Below are positions 1 to 12,948 of a stretch of 64,000 nt of DNA, one piece after another. The stretch covers positions 31,756,692-31,820,691 of the forward strand of contig CM051458.1 of NCBI GenBank assembly GCA_028274465.1, given 5' to 3'. The notes beneath the pieces are model-generated. The model made no database searches, was not told the DNA's origin, and was given only the letters and a program-made list of their open reading frames with translations. Source of the stretch: Plantago ovata. Taxonomy: Eukaryota; Streptophyta; Magnoliopsida; Lamiales; Plantaginaceae. How positions within the stretch are numbered: position 1 is the stretch's first letter; the number at the start of each line of letters is the position of its first letter. Made by a program: the position numbers and the translations under genes.

Positions 1-1526
1 ACATTTGATAGCTAAGCAAGATTCTAAGCCTAGGTTAATCCGTTGGGTCCTTTTGCTGCAAGACTTTGATTTGACCATAGTGGATAGAGCTGGTAGGGAG
101 AATTTAGTAGCTGATCATTTGTCTAGTATACCACATATCCCTGTTGATTCGATACCCATCAATGAGGACCTCCCTGATGAGCACTTAATGAAGGCTAATG
201 AAGAGCCATGGTATGTTGATATTGTAAACTATTTGGCTATGAATGTTTGTCCCACTAACTTTTCAGCCTCCGACAAGAGAGCTCTTGCCAAGCGTTGCAG
301 GACTTACATATGGGATGATCCGCATCTATTCAAAGAAGAAGCTGATGGGATTCTAAGGAGATGCGTGCCACAAGAAGAGCAACAAAGTGTGTTGAGTCAT
401 TGCCATGAGCTTAATTGTGGAGGACACTATAGTGACTTGAAAACAGCTCGCAAAGTACTGCAAGCAGGATTTTTCTGGCCAACAATATACCGAGATGCTC
501 GAATTTTTGTGAAGAATTGTGACCCATGTCAACGAGGTGGTAATATTAGCAAGAAAGACGAAATTCCACTTCAAGGGAATCTAGTGGTCGAACCTTTCGA
601 CGTATGGGGCATTGATTTCATGGGACCATTTCCATCAAGTGGAGGTTATGGATACATTCTTGTTGCGGTGGATTATGTGACTAAATGGGTGGAGGCAATT
701 CCTACAAAAAACAAATGACGGCGCAGTTGTTATGAAGTTCTTGAAGGAAGTAATATTCTCTAGATTTGGGTGCCCTAGGACAATCATCAGTGATGGAGGG
801 TCACACTTCGTCAATAGAACCTTTGCCTCCCTTCTTAAGAGATACGGTGTCCACCATAATGTCTCTACGCCATATCATCCACAGACATCGGGCCAAGTCG
901 AAGTTAGCAACCGTCAAATTAAGATGATCCTGGAGCGAGGAGTGAAGCCTAGTAGGAAAGATTGGGCAGGAAAATTGAATGATGCACTTTGGGCATACAG
1001 GACTAGCTACAAGACGGTGATTGGAACCACTCCGTACAGACTTGTGTATGGGAAAGCATGTCATCTTCCCGTAGCACTAGAACACAAGGCATATTGGGCT
1101 ATAAAAGCACTCAATCTTGATATGAGAAAAGCTGGCGAGGAACGATTGTTGCAACTAGATGAGCTTGATGAATTACGACTAGGTGCTTATGAAAATGCCA
1201 AGATCTACAAGGAACGTACTAAGAAGTATCATGATCGTGGTATAGTACGTAAGGAACTGATTCCTGGGAAAAAAGCTTTGGTATTTAATTCTCGCCTTCG
1301 ACTATTTCCTGGAAAGCTCCGTACTCGTTGGGATGGACCGTACGAAATTATCAAAGTTGCTCCCCATGGAGCTGTAGAACTCTTTGATCCAAAGACGGGC
1401 AATACCTTCAAGGTGAATGGCCAACGAGTGAAGCCATACTTCGAGATATCTAGTGATCAGAGGGAGGTTGATCACCTTGAGCTTTCCCTTACCGCCTCTA
1501 CTAAAGGTCACTTATACAAGTATTAG
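1..1526 (+). mobile_element. Element G: Athila-like Ty3/gypsy pol remnant (RNase H end and integrase)
   Basis: This is the 3' half of a Ty3/gypsy polyprotein entering from the left edge. It shows the end of RNase H ([10 protein letters not shown]), the integrase zinc finger (H-H-C-C, ending NCDPCQRGG), the integrase core ([11 protein letters not shown], then SDGGSHFVN and [17 protein letters not shown]), and an integrase C-terminal part with GPYEI. Wording such as [22 protein letters not shown] is typical of the Athila lineage. The element is a broken fossil with about one break in the visible part. Its 3' LTR starts at 2965. Its 5' half and left junction lie outside the window. From the nesting I infer that it was inserted in the pol gene of element B. 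Confidence 0.9.
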
Positions 1527-2964
1527 CTCTCACCTTGAGGGGGGGTTATCGCTGGTTATCTCTATACTTGTCTTGCTTATGATAAACTCGTGAAATTTCT
1601 TGTTTTTTGTTTGCATTTGCACGTTTACTGCTTTCTTAGTTTTTAGTTGCATACACTACATTCATCCTAGGATAGTCTTGCATGTTTTATGTGGAGTTTA
1701 ATTTGCCAAATTTTTTGAACTTTTTTATTGGGTAGATTAACTAATTGTGACATTAATCATATGCTTCATCTCTATGAATTTGTTTGAGGTTTTTCTCGCT
1801 TGGCTTGTCACATTTTTGTATTGCACTTGGTTAAGCTTGATAGTCTCGACATCACTTAGTGGTGGTTTCTCTACTGCGGTTCACGAAGGCCTTTCTAATA
1901 GGATGATGCATGTTAGGGTTTTATGGTTGTTTTCCCGAGTAATTATGTACCTAAGAGGCAACAAGTCTTCACCTTGCTTTGAGATTGCTAAATGCCTAGG
2001 AAGGAGGTAGTGTGAGATTGTGTGATCCTTTGTTTGCAACCTATTCTTTCGAATAGGTTTGGGGAGGGGGTTACGCTATCATTGGACTTGTTTTTCATTT
2101 TTTAAGTGTGTTGTGATTTTTATTTCTCCTTTTTCGTAAATTTTGTACTCCAACCTATTCTTTCGAATAGGTTTGGGGAAGTCGTTTGTGAGTCATTTTA
2201 GTTTCTTTTTCGTTGTGCTACTGCTGGCTAAAAAAAATCGAAAAAAAAAGAGAAAAAGAAAAATTCCAGGAAAAAATAAAAAGAAACTGGAAAAGAAAAA
2301 AAAAAGAAAAAAAGAAAAGACCCAAAAAAAAAGCAAAGAAGGGTCCAAAAAAAGAGCCAAAAAGCAGTTTAGCAAAGTGTTGTGTCTCATTTTGCAATTC
2401 TTGTAATGTTCGTAATCGTGTTGTAATTTTCTATCTTTTCTTTTCGTTGAGTGTCATCTGTTCTAGACCACCCTCGTCCTGCCATTCAGGAAGTGGTGAA
2501 TAGCTTAAGGCTTTGCTTGATAGATGGGTAGAATAGGGGAGTGTTATCTTTTTAGGGAACCCTCCTTCGTTTGATGAGAGCCAGTATTGGTTCGACCTCT
2601 TTGAGGAAAAGTCTTAACTTGGTGAACAGCAGTAAGTCCTCAGTTTCATAGGCACGGGACAACCATTCGTACTTTAACATGTTTCATTACGTCGTCACTG
2701 ACTAGGTCCAGGTAGAGAATGTTACGAGAGACTATCATGTCTTGACATAAGTGCTTATGTGAATGTGTATAGGTCAATCGAGGCATTCTTCAACCTATAT
2801 TCATGTTATGATTTGTATGGTTTTTGTTCATATGTTTTTTGATAGATTCAATAGATTAGTTCATTTCATTTGGCATGAGACTCCATTTTTTGTGTTGCAT
2901 TGTTTTTTGCATTAGAGTCTAGCTTAGTTGCTTGAGGACAAGCAAAGGTTCGGTTTGGGGAGTT
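1527..2964 (+). mobile_element. Element G 3' non-coding region with polypurine tract
   Basis: About 1.4 kb between the end of integrase and the 3' LTR. It holds no convincing gene. It contains a strongly purine-biased stretch (about 2226-2365, runs of A with G), a duplicated hairpin (2038-2174), and a polypurine-type tract just before the LTR (about 2951-2962, ggtttggggag). Athila elements often carry an env-like ORF here; I see none, and the short lysine-rich reading frames are by-products of the A-rich tract. Confidence 0.75.
2038..2174. repeat. Duplicated small hairpin in element G
   Basis: The palindromic segment aacctattctttcgaatagg plus ttt occurs at 2038-2060 and again at 2152-2174, each followed by a G-rich run. 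Each copy pairs AACCTATTC with GAATAGGTT around a short loop. The two copies are identical over at least 23 bases although they lie in a non-coding part of an old element. Confidence 0.85.
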
Positions 2965-4023
2965 TGATGAACATGTATTTTACACTTTCATTTGAGTCTT
3001 TTTCACCTATTTTAGCTATCTTCTATGTTAATTTAGCTATATTTTAGTGCATTTTATTATAATAGTGTCACGTTTCCCTTTAGTTTGTATTTTACAGGTT
3101 TTGGGTGAAAAACGAGGTTTTCCGGGCAATTATATTGAAGTAGACAAGGAATTGGTGTTCCGAAGGCCTAATTGGAGTATCTAGAAGATTCCGGATAGGA
3201 TTTGAAGTCTAGGGGTTGAGTCTGAAGGCTAAAAGGTCACTAGAAGGCAAAAACTGAGTCCGAAAAGGAACCTCCCGCGCGAGTCGCCCGGGACGTGGGG
3301 CGAATCGCCCCACACCAGGCGAATCGCCCGGTGTGTGGGGCGACTCGCCCCACACCTGCCGAATCACTATATATAGTTGCTCAGTTTTCTCCGTTTTTCA
3401 TACTTTTCCAGACCTTTTCTCTCACCTTTCTCATTAGTTTTAGGTAGGAATTCTCCAGAGCCTGTTCTGGGGATTCTTAGCTTAGGAGATACTTTTTCTT
3501 AGCGTTTTGGAGCTTGTAAGATCGCGATTCTTCGGAGATTGACAACCTTCGGTAACATTGTATCTTACAGTTTTTTTATTTATATTTATTTATCTTTCAA
3601 CATGTTTTCATTCAATCTTTCTATGATTTCTATTGATTGCATGACATCTATGAGTAGCTAAACTTCTTGTTGGTGATAGTATGTGATTTCTTAGCGAAGG
3701 GTTAATAATTATGCTAATGGCTATATCGCGCATTAGGCTTTGAGTTATTGCTTTATTTCATTGATCTATCTAAAACCTCTATCTTCGTAGTGTTGAATAA
3801 TAACGGAACACAGTTGGACAATTCATTGATCAAAGATCTCTATGCAAAACCGGGTACTTCATGCATGATTATTAACCTGCTATGCTTTGAATGATCATAC
3901 TATCACCAGCCTCCATTATCTGATAAGAAAAACCTTTGCTAAGTAGTTTATTGATTTTATATTCTTAAGTTAGATTAGATAAAGCTAGTTATAGTCCTTA
4001 GAGATCGACACTCGAGGTTATTT
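2965..4023 (+). mobile_element. Element G 3' LTR, left part (interrupted by element A)
   Basis: The LTR starts TGATGAACATG right after the polypurine tract. It contains GC-rich repeats built on gcgaatcgcccc (about 3270-3365) and a tatatata box at about 3368-3374. At 4023 it is cut by the insertion of element A. The remaining few dozen bases of the LTR resume after A with ctactctacgg (about 6117-6175 in the first contig, 19270-19323 in the second). The exact 3' end of the LTR against element B is not certain. Confidence 0.8.
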
Positions 4024-6111
4024 TGATAGTGTATATGTCCTAGAGACAGTCCTTACTAAGGGCATGGTGCCCTTGTAGAGGACATATATGTACTATTACA
4101 CAGGTCAACGTAATATAATATATGTTTGTTTCATTTTACTGTTGAGTATCGCTTTCATATTTATATTACACCAGGCTACAACATGTCATATCTATATTGC
4201 TGTCTGTATTGATACTGAACATGTCCCCTCGGATAGATGACCGATCACACAGTTAGTGGGAGCTATGTGAGTTATCATCTATCCCAAACTCTCCCTAGTC
4301 GTGGTACCTCTCGGATGTGGGGGTCTGAATGAACCTGACAAGACTAGTATGCGTGGAGGTTATACTTGTTGGAGCAAGTGTGAGCCGATCTCACGGCCAC
4401 GGAACGGATTGTTGGACAATCAAGGAACGTTCCCATAACTGCGCATAGTTGTTCAAAGAAGCTTTATCGAACAATGGAAGTACCCACCGGACAATCCCAT
4501 CGATGTATACTCTACACCGACGTGTCAATGGGAATCGGTGAGTTGTCGAAGTGATGCCATTCGTCCTTTGTACTTACAGGACTTTATCATCACATTTGTT
4601 GCTCCATATCCTTGGTGGACCCGTCGATGTCAGCTCTGAATAAGCAGTTGACCTAAGACACGATCCAGGATTATGGCTAAATACAAATGGGGGTGATAAG
4701 TGATTCTGTGAAGGATTCATCTCTCAAGTGTAGCACAGGAGAGCACTGCTCGTAGTCTGCATAGTTGTGTTGGTAAAGTCACTGGCCAGTGCAAATGATA
4801 TATTATGATGGTCATAAGTATATCTTAACCAAGCAACTCCCTGAGACGCCCGTGGATGTATTATTGGGATAGACACTTCATCGATCCTAGATACATTCGA
4901 GCAAGTCAGATGAAGGGACGTTACCATCGCCGCGTTGAGCGCAACAGGCTTCGCAACGAAAGGGTTAGCTTTGAGAAACCTCTCAAACGTCCTCAAATAT
5001 TGCAAATGGAACCATCTAGGAATTCCATGTTGCCTAGTCTAGGACTTGCTTAATACGGTGAGGCCCTATGGGTCACACTATGCGGTGATTCAGCCTATCA
5101 GGATATCCTTGAAGATGGAATCGCAATTAATTTGGAATTAATTGTGATTGATGGATTATAATTCATTTGGAATTAATTATAATAATTGGTGGCTCAATTA
5201 ATGATTTGGAATTATTAATTGAATTGGCTAAGTAATTGTATTTATGTAAATACAATTAAAGATTATATTTTGAAAATATAATGGAGGTTTGATTGTAAAG
5301 GATATGTTAATTTAGAATTAACATATGCACTTGGGCAAAAATCTACTTGGAGTTTGGATTGCCTTAGAAATATATGTGGGTCCCAAAAGTGGGACCCACG
5401 TCCCGTAGGACAGGCGCGCGCGCGCGCGCGCGTGGCCGAATAGGGGAAGGAGTCGACTACTTCCTCTATTAGAAGTCCAAGGGATAAGTTAGATTTTCCT
5501 GATTGAGTTTTGATTTGATTGGGAATGAATCTAGACTTGATATTGGTTTCCTTGTGCGATAAGAATTAGATTCTTCTTCCTTTACGAAGTCTAATTGCTT
5601 ATGCTTTAGGCTTCTATAGACTACTATATATAGTAGACTATTGGAGAGAGTTTTACATACGATTTTACGTGTGATTTTGATACACAGTTATTCTACCCAG
5701 TTTTCTTAGAGAAAATAAAAACTCTCCCCTCCTCCCTTAGCCTCACGCGCGCGCACACCGCCACCGGAGGGAATTGCCGCCCCGTCTTCTTGGTCACATA
5801 AAGAATATCCTAGCATTCTTCCGATAGGCTGTTCATCCGTGGATACCAAGGTTGAGGTTCTAGGAGGTGGAAACTAACTCTTATTGTCTTGCAGATATAC
5901 AGAGTATTGTAGATATCTTCGACTTCGACGAAGGAGAAGATACACCGGAATATTACGAAGACTTGGAAGCTGCTTTGGAAGTAAGGTTAGTCTTCTAATT
6001 GACGTGTTTATATATATACGACATATGCATAATCAATTAACCAGTATGTTAAGAAAATTTTTAAAATTCCGCTGCGTACCCTAGGGGTAACTCTGACCAT
6101 ATTTTCTTACA
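4024..6111 (+). mobile_element. Solo LTR of Ty1/copia element A (first contig)
   Basis: A 2,088-bp unit starting TGATAGTGTATATG and ending CTTACA. It is flanked on both sides by TATTT (4019-4023 and 6112-6116), a clean 5-bp target-site duplication. No primer-binding site or gag follows, so this copy is a solo LTR. It is about 98.5% identical by eye to the 3' LTR at 17170-19264, which ends at the same TATTT flank. It carries a (GC)n run near 5415-5432 and the small exon-like cassette near 5895-5985. The insertion is young relative to the elements it sits in. Confidence 0.88.
5895..5985 (+). other. Exon-like cassette inside the element A LTR
   Basis: Within the LTR, a splice-acceptor-like stretch (cttattgtcttgcag, ending at 5894) precedes a short acidic reading frame containing DIFDFDEGED and YYEDL. 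A donor-like GTAAGGTTAG follows at about 5982. The same arrangement is in the 3' LTR (acceptor ending at 19046, donor-like at about 19134) and in the diverged reverse copy at 53589-55690. I infer a possible spliced leader exon; no function is known to me. Confidence 0.45.
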
Positions 6112-6116
6112 TATTT

Positions 6117-9100
6117 AACTGATTACTCTACGGTTTTTTTGTAGTTGTGATGTGTCTTTGGCTCATACAAATTTTATTTTGATTAACAAGAATCTGACAA
6201 GTTCTAAACCAGTTCATCAGTTACTCCTTCATAGTAAAGCTTATAGAGTTTACAACAAAAAGGCACAAAAGATCGAAGAATCAGTGCATGTTGTATTCTA
6301 CGAAAGGACACAAGGAGTGCCTGCTGAAGAAGAATATCAGAAAGTATGAAAAGCTAATCATACATGAGCAAAGACCTGAATCTGATGCTAGGCAAATCAA
6401 TCAATTGAACTAAATGATGATTCTGACAATGACTCTCCTCCCCGAAGTCATGACAAGATAAATATAGTTCATGACAAAGAATTTCCAGCAAAAGACGCAG
6501 TTGCTCCGATGTTGCTGAAACTATGCAACTCCCATGCCTGCTGATGAGTTACCACAATCTAGCAATGCTGAACAAGCAGTTGCTGATGAACCAATCTCAA
6601 ACAGAGACACAAAATACCAGTAGTACTGAACAAGTACAATGCTGAAGAGTCACATGCTGATGAGCAAACATATCCAATCCAAAGAGCAGAAAGCCTGTTA
6701 ACAATGGATTAGAGATATCCCTCTACGGATATGATTGGTGATATTGACAAACGCCAAGTGACTAGATCCAAAGTTTCTGCTACTCATGGACTTGCTGAAG
6801 AAGCAAATGTCGTAGAAGTAGAATCTTTGTTCTCTTGCTTTGTTTTAGAAATTGAACCCAAGACCATAGAAGAAGCTCTAAAGCATTCTGAATGGATCAA
6901 GGCAATGCAAAAGAACTGGATCAATTTGAAAGGAACAAAGTCTGGAAACTTGTACCTCTTGCTGAAGGCAAGAAAGCTATTGGTACAAAGTGGGTGTTCA
7001 GAAACAAGTTGAGTGAGTCTGGTGAAGTAACAAGAAACAAAGCACGTTTAGTTGCTCAAGGTTACTGTCAGACTGAAGGATTGGACTATGATGAGTCTTA
7101 TGCACCAGTTGCAAGATTGGATGCAATTAGACTTTTCTTGGCCTTTGCTGCTCACAATGACTTCATTGTTTATCAAATGGATGTTAAATAGTGCATTCTT
7201 GAAATGGTGAACTTGCTGAAGAAGTCTACTTAGAACAACCCCCTGGCTTTGAACTTCCCTCAGAAACCAAGATGTATACAAGCTTCAGAAAGCTGTATAT
7301 GGTCTAAAGCAAGCACCTAGAGCTTGGTATGATACCTTAGCTAAGTTCTTGCTGGATAATGGTTTCAAGAAAGGTGAAGTTGACAAAACTTTGTTTTACC
7401 ATGAACCATGATGGTAAAATACTCTTAGTTCAGATTTATGTGGATGACATAATATTTGGATCTAAGGACAAGCAACTTTGTGATGATTTTGCCAAACTCA
7501 TGACAAATAAATTGAAATGAGTATGATGGGAAATTGAATTATTTCCTAGGATTGCAAGTCAAGCAACTCAAAGATGGAATATTCATAAATCAAGCAAGTA
7601 TGCGAAAGAAATGCTCATAAAGTTTAGGATCAAAGAGGAAGAAAAACCTGAAAAGATCCCTATGAGTGTTGGTACCAAATTGGGCTATACTAAGGAAGAT
7701 AAAAGTGTTGAAGAACACAAGTATAGGAAGCTCATTGGTTCCTTGTTGTATTTAACAACAAGTAGACCTGACATTCAGTAGTTGTTTGTGTGTGTGCAAG
7801 ATTTCAATCTGATCCAAGAGAATCACACTACAAAAAGGCACTTAAGATACTGAAATATGTCAAAGGTACAGTCAATGTTGGATTATGGTATCCTAAAGAT
7901 TCTGGACTTGAATTGTTGGTTATTCTGATGCTGATCATGGAGGATCAACTCTTGATAGAAAAAGTACCTCTGGAACTTGTCAGTTTTTAGGTACTAGATT
8001 AATATCATGGTTCAGCAAGAAGCAAACATGTGTTGCCAATTCATCTACTGAATCTGAGTACATTGCGGCTGGTTGTTGCACAGCTCAAATCATATGGATC
8101 AGCAACAATTAAGAGATTATGGTATTTCTGCAAAGAAACACCAATCTTTTGTGATAATACAAGTGCTATTGCTATCACGCAAAATCCTAAGTTCCACTCA
8201 AGGACTAAGCACATTGATATTAGACATCATTTCATTAGAGATCATGTGGAAAAAAGTGATATTGAGGTTGTAAAAGTAGGCACTGATGATCAACTTGCTG
8301 ACATCTTTACCAAGCCCCTACCAGATAATAGATTCGCAATGCTAAGGTATAACCTTGATTGATTGAATTCCAATAAGGGATACATTGGATTGTGCTGAAA
8401 CAGGTATTCAGCAAGCCAAAGTATGCTTACTTGAATAAACTCCTTCCACTGATTTCTTCTAAAAAGAATTATAGGTCACTACATGATTGCTGAAAAGGCA
8501 TTCACAGTAATCCTTCCTTCAAAACGGGTATTTGTTAAGAAACTTGATCACTTGCTGAGACGGGCACTCAGTAAGAGAAAAACCTTAAAGATTGTTGAAC
8601 AGGCATTCAGACAATCAAAGATACTGAAACAGTATTCAAGTATCAAAGGAAAACTCTGAGACTGGAACTCAGAAAAAGAGCAAACTCACTTTCAGATTTT
8701 ACCAAAAGATATCTCAAGATAAAAGAATTTGCTGATACGGGAACTCAGAAATGTCTTTTAACTTAAAGAAATATGAGATATCTGATTAAGGGGGAACTTT
8801 CAGCAAGAAAAAGGCTGGTTACACAAACTCGCTGAAAATTCTTGTTTACTTCAACAAGCAATCAAATCCCATAAATCTAGGTAAAATCAATTTGTGACGT
8901 TAATCGGGCACAAATAAACTCGCTAATAACCATGACATGAAATACAATCGTGGCCATTGATTAAAAGTAGTTTTTGATCTAACGGTTAATATTGCAAAGA
9001 GAAAGAGTGCTCTGACGGTTTTTGTTAGTGGCCACTACGCATTTAATGCAAGGCTCCACTAACGCTGTTTGAATCTCTGATTTACCCTTGCTGAGAACTC

Positions 9101-11339
9101 AAAATCGATTGAGCTTCTTGCACATCAGAGATACTATATAACAAGGAGTTAGAGAAAGACAAAATTCTTTAACTCACATTTCCTTTCTCTGCAATTTTAG
9201 CCTGAATTCACTGTACCTCCGGTCAAAAAGCAAAGTAATCTTTTTCGTACATTTCTCACCCTATATAAAGAAATGGCACCAAGAGACAGTCCTCTAGACT
9301 CAAAATCATCAAAGGTTGACAGTGCTGGAAAAAGCACTGCTCCAGTGATAACTCCGGTGACCACACAGTGAAAATTTGTTGAAAAACGACAGAATACAAA
9401 GAAAGACCCATGCCGCCTACATATCTAGACACTGCCACAAGTGTGAGATGATGATGCAATGGGGCGGATTTTGCCAAACAGAAGTATATCCGATACTTCT
9501 ATGAACAAGAACTTGACGGTGAAATGAGGAGCCGCTTGACTTGATAAAACAGCAAGGCTCTTACTCTCTTATAAAAGCTCGCCCTAAGAAAGTGAGTATG
9601 TTAGATACAATGGAATTCTACAATAATGCAGAAATCCAGACTCTGACTAATGGTAAGGAGTCACTGAAAAAGTGATTTCCACACAGTTCAAGGTGTGCAA
9701 ATCGTCCTGAAATGTACTGATTTAGCCGACATCTTTCAAATTCCGACCACTGGAACTGAAGATGACATCACTGCCACTGACGAAGAAATTGAAGCCTTCT
9801 ACAGTGATGTCAGAACGAGAAAATGAAGAAAGGAGAGATGCTCCCGTGACTTGGACAAAGCACGTTAAGAGAAGCATCTCTGCCATTCACTTGTCTAGTA
9901 GCTCTACTACTAATCAAGGTGTTGACTCCCAAGTCGGAGGAATAGACCAAGTAGGCTTGAGAAGGTGGCCGCTGCTGATGCATATCATGAGAACAAAACT
10001 GAGCTCAACTGGGCAAAGTACATTTTCAACAGACTTGTTGATTGTGTTACTAAATTCAAGGTTATGGTTGAACAACAAGGTTTCACCTACCTTCCCAGTC
10101 ATGTATGGACTAAAAATATGCTATTCCTTGAACACTTCAGGATTCAGCTGAGAAACCCATTGCCGATTAAGAAATCAGTATGCAATGTGGGAAGAACCTC
10201 TACAAGCAAATGCACCTAAGCTTGCTGATAAGAAATCAAAGAAGACAACACTAGCTGCAAATGTTGTCAGCACAAGTCAGCAAGAAAGGTATACAACAGC
10301 TGCAGAGTGGTCATACCACTACTCAGCAAGACAATGTTCCAACACTGAAAAAGTTGTTGATGAAACTGCGTAGATGGTGATCAACAAGGTACGTGTACAA
10401 CAGCCGTTGCTGAAAATGCAACTACTGACGCCACTGCTGAGAGAAACTGAAAATCTAAGAAGAAAAAGAGGAAAGCTGATGATGACACTCAGACTGCAGT
10501 GTCATCAGCTAACCCCGTCCCTAAGAGAAAACGGACAAGTAACCCAAGAAAGAAACACTGGCTCTCGCAAGTCAGTACCAGTTGTCCATGATCTTTCGAT
10601 GATACTCCCGCAGTTGCTGAAACACAAGTTTCAGTAGATGTTGATGAAGTGGTTACTGAAACCTACTTCAGCAATGTTGAAGTGTTTGCGGAAGCCTTCA
10701 ACAATCAACTTAATGTTGATACATCTGCTGAGATGAGACCACAAGGCAGTGGAAACGAAATTCCTGCCTCAATCCCAGATATCTACATAGTAGATAATCT
10801 AGATGATCAGACTCTGGAACCCGCAAGTGATATTGCTGCTGATCTAAGAACGCGCACTTGCTGATGCTGCTGATGTGAAAAGATGGTTGCTGAACAAGCA
10901 ACTCATCAAGTTGCTGAAGAACCAGATGCTGAGACTGCAATGGTTCAAGTCCCAGAGATTGCTGAAACACCACAAGAGACACTATTCGACGATGCATCTC
11001 GTGATGCTGAGAATACTGGACCTAGTTCACCGAAACCATCCATTGACAAAGTTCACAGCTTGTGCTGACAGAACTGAGTCGCAAATGGAGTTGGAGATTG
11101 AAGACACTTCCAACAATCAGTAGATGTTTCATGACAAGCAGTGAACTCAAGGGTCAAGATGTCTCTGCTCAACTTGTCATTTCAGAGACAAGGGAGATTG
11201 TTGACCCCGCAACGCTTTCTCAAACAGAGCAAGAAAGAAGTCTGCTGAAGACAAGTCCCAGATACTGAAGAGTTGTCGTTGCTGAAAGGACTGAGTCAAA
11301 ACCCCTGTCCTTCTTCAGCAGGTAGTTAACTCAAGCAAA
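6117..11339 (+). mobile_element. Element B, first copy: broken SIRE-like copia pol and downstream ORFs
   Basis: After a short tail of the G LTR, this stretch matches 19270-24550 almost base for base: the end of the integrase-RT hinge, reverse transcriptase (about 6890-7500), RNase H (about 7900-8360), the spacer, and the first part of the downstream accessory ORF. It is broken in many places (tens of small length differences from the second copy). It stops at the N gap. The pattern looks more like an unpolished contig end, or a second allele, than slow decay. Confidence 0.85.
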
Positions 11340-11439
11340 NNNNNNNNNNNNNNNNNNNNNNNNNNNNNNNNNNNNNNNNNNNNNNNNNNNNNNNNNNNNN
11401 NNNNNNNNNNNNNNNNNNNNNNNNNNNNNNNNNNNNNNN
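11340..11439. other. Assembly gap of exactly 100 N
   Basis: One hundred N, the conventional size for a gap of unknown length. The sequence left of it (4024-11339) and right of it (17170-24550) are copies of one another, so the order and the true distance here are not reliable. Confidence 0.98.
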
Positions 11440-12348
11440 ACGGGCGCCTAGCGCCCGTGCGCGGGCAGCGCCTGCGGACGCAGGTGCCGGGCGCCTGGGG
11501 CGCAAGGCGCCTGCACCGCGGCGTCCGGTACCCGCGTGCCGCGGGCCGCGGGAGTGGCGGGACTAGGTCCCGTCCACGTTTTTAATAAAAAAAAAAAAAA
11601 ATTATATATTATGGTTCGGGTTGGACCAAAAATCGATTTTTAAAGTTTTGAGGATTGAATTTTATATTTGGAATAATAATATGATTTATTGTAATTGTTT
11701 TAAACTAGAGGCGTTCAATTTTAATTAGTAAAAGTTAAACGGGCTTATTTGTAATTTATCATTTTGTTGATTTGCAAATTAGGCCTTCTACTTTTGAATT
11801 TTAGATTTAACACCTCTAAGGTTTTTAAATACAATTAAGTCCTTCGGGTTTTCGAAAATTGCTACTTGGTCAATAGAATTGTGGAGTGTGTCAATCTAGT
11901 CCAAATTTTCAATTATTTCATAGATTATAAGGATGGGATTATAATTTTCATAAGGAAATGATGAAGTCATTTGTCATCCAACATAGGTACTACTTGTGTT
12001 CATATGCTCAATATGCTATTGTTTGACAATGCATGTTTAAATACCATGTTTTACATTCCGTTCGACCCGCTCTGCATGCGAGGGTAGGCGGCGCCCTCTT
12101 ATATGTCGGACCGCATATTTAGGTAAACTGTTGGGTAGGCGGCACCCATATATAGCTGACCGCGTTATTAGAACAGAATGGATAGGCGGCATCATTACGT
12201 GTAGACCGTTCATACATGAGGTAGGCGGCGCCCTTTTTGTTTGTAGATGACTGAAACAACCCTCAAGCTACAAGCCCCAACCAATATAAGTACGGAAATA
12301 TGTTATATAATATATAGAGATATATATATAAGATTATAGATATATAAT

Positions 12349-12380
<32 letters not shown>

Positions 12381-12948
12381 GCTATAGTATATATATATAT
12401 ATATATATATATAGATATATATCTAGATTATCTATATTATTATATCTCTTATATATATATATCTATATAAATTCTATTATCTATATACTATATATATATA
12501 TATGTATTTCTGAGATGCACTTCCATAGGGTGCTTTAATTTTGAACTTTCATTGCGTTTTCTTGTATTGGCGACCTCGTCTTACAAGACTCGCAGTAATC
12601 GTCAATTAGAGTAAGCCTATGGTTATGACTTACTGCATATTGTATCTAGCGACCTCGATAGGTGCAATATGTAGGGCATCGGGTTAAATTAGATTTAACA
12701 ACCAAGAGTTGCGTGACGCAATTGGATAGTCTTACTAGTCCTACCGGTCATATTATGCTATGCGACCAGCCCCCGTTGGAGTATGGCATAATATGGATTT
12801 GGATCTTGGCCACTACGGTAACTTGTTGGACATTACCCGTATGTTTGTTGTGGGGGCAAGCATATGTGAAAATAGTGGGAGCTAAACAGCTAAAGGACCT
12901 TGTTGTTTAGTTATGTTGACTATGTATTTAGAAATGATATTTCAATAG
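11440..12948 (+). mobile_element. Element A untranslated leader
   Basis: This lies between the gap and the gag-like ORF. It opens with about 130 bp of very GC-rich sequence made of overlapping ggcgcc-type words, then AT-rich sequence. Four spaced copies of gtaggcggc or ataggcggc occur at about 12085-12235, each followed by a short GACCG-containing segment, and then a long TA-rich microsatellite (about 12296-12502). Assignment to element A rests on position; the matching 5' LTR and primer-binding site would lie in the gap. Confidence 0.6.
12296..12502. repeat. (TA)n microsatellite
   Basis: About 200 bp of almost pure alternating T and A with a few interruptions, in the leader of element A. 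Length is likely to be variable and hard to sequence. Confidence 0.9.

Noticed and set aside
2143-2503. Lysine-rich small ORFs
   Set aside because: Products of an A-rich purine tract in element G non-coding DNA; overlapping frames give equally lysine-rich peptides.
4724-5053. Short ORFs repeated at 4724-5053 and 17870-18205
   Set aside because: They lie in the A LTR, and neither strand shows a family. The better candidate in the LTR is the splice-bounded cassette near 5895.
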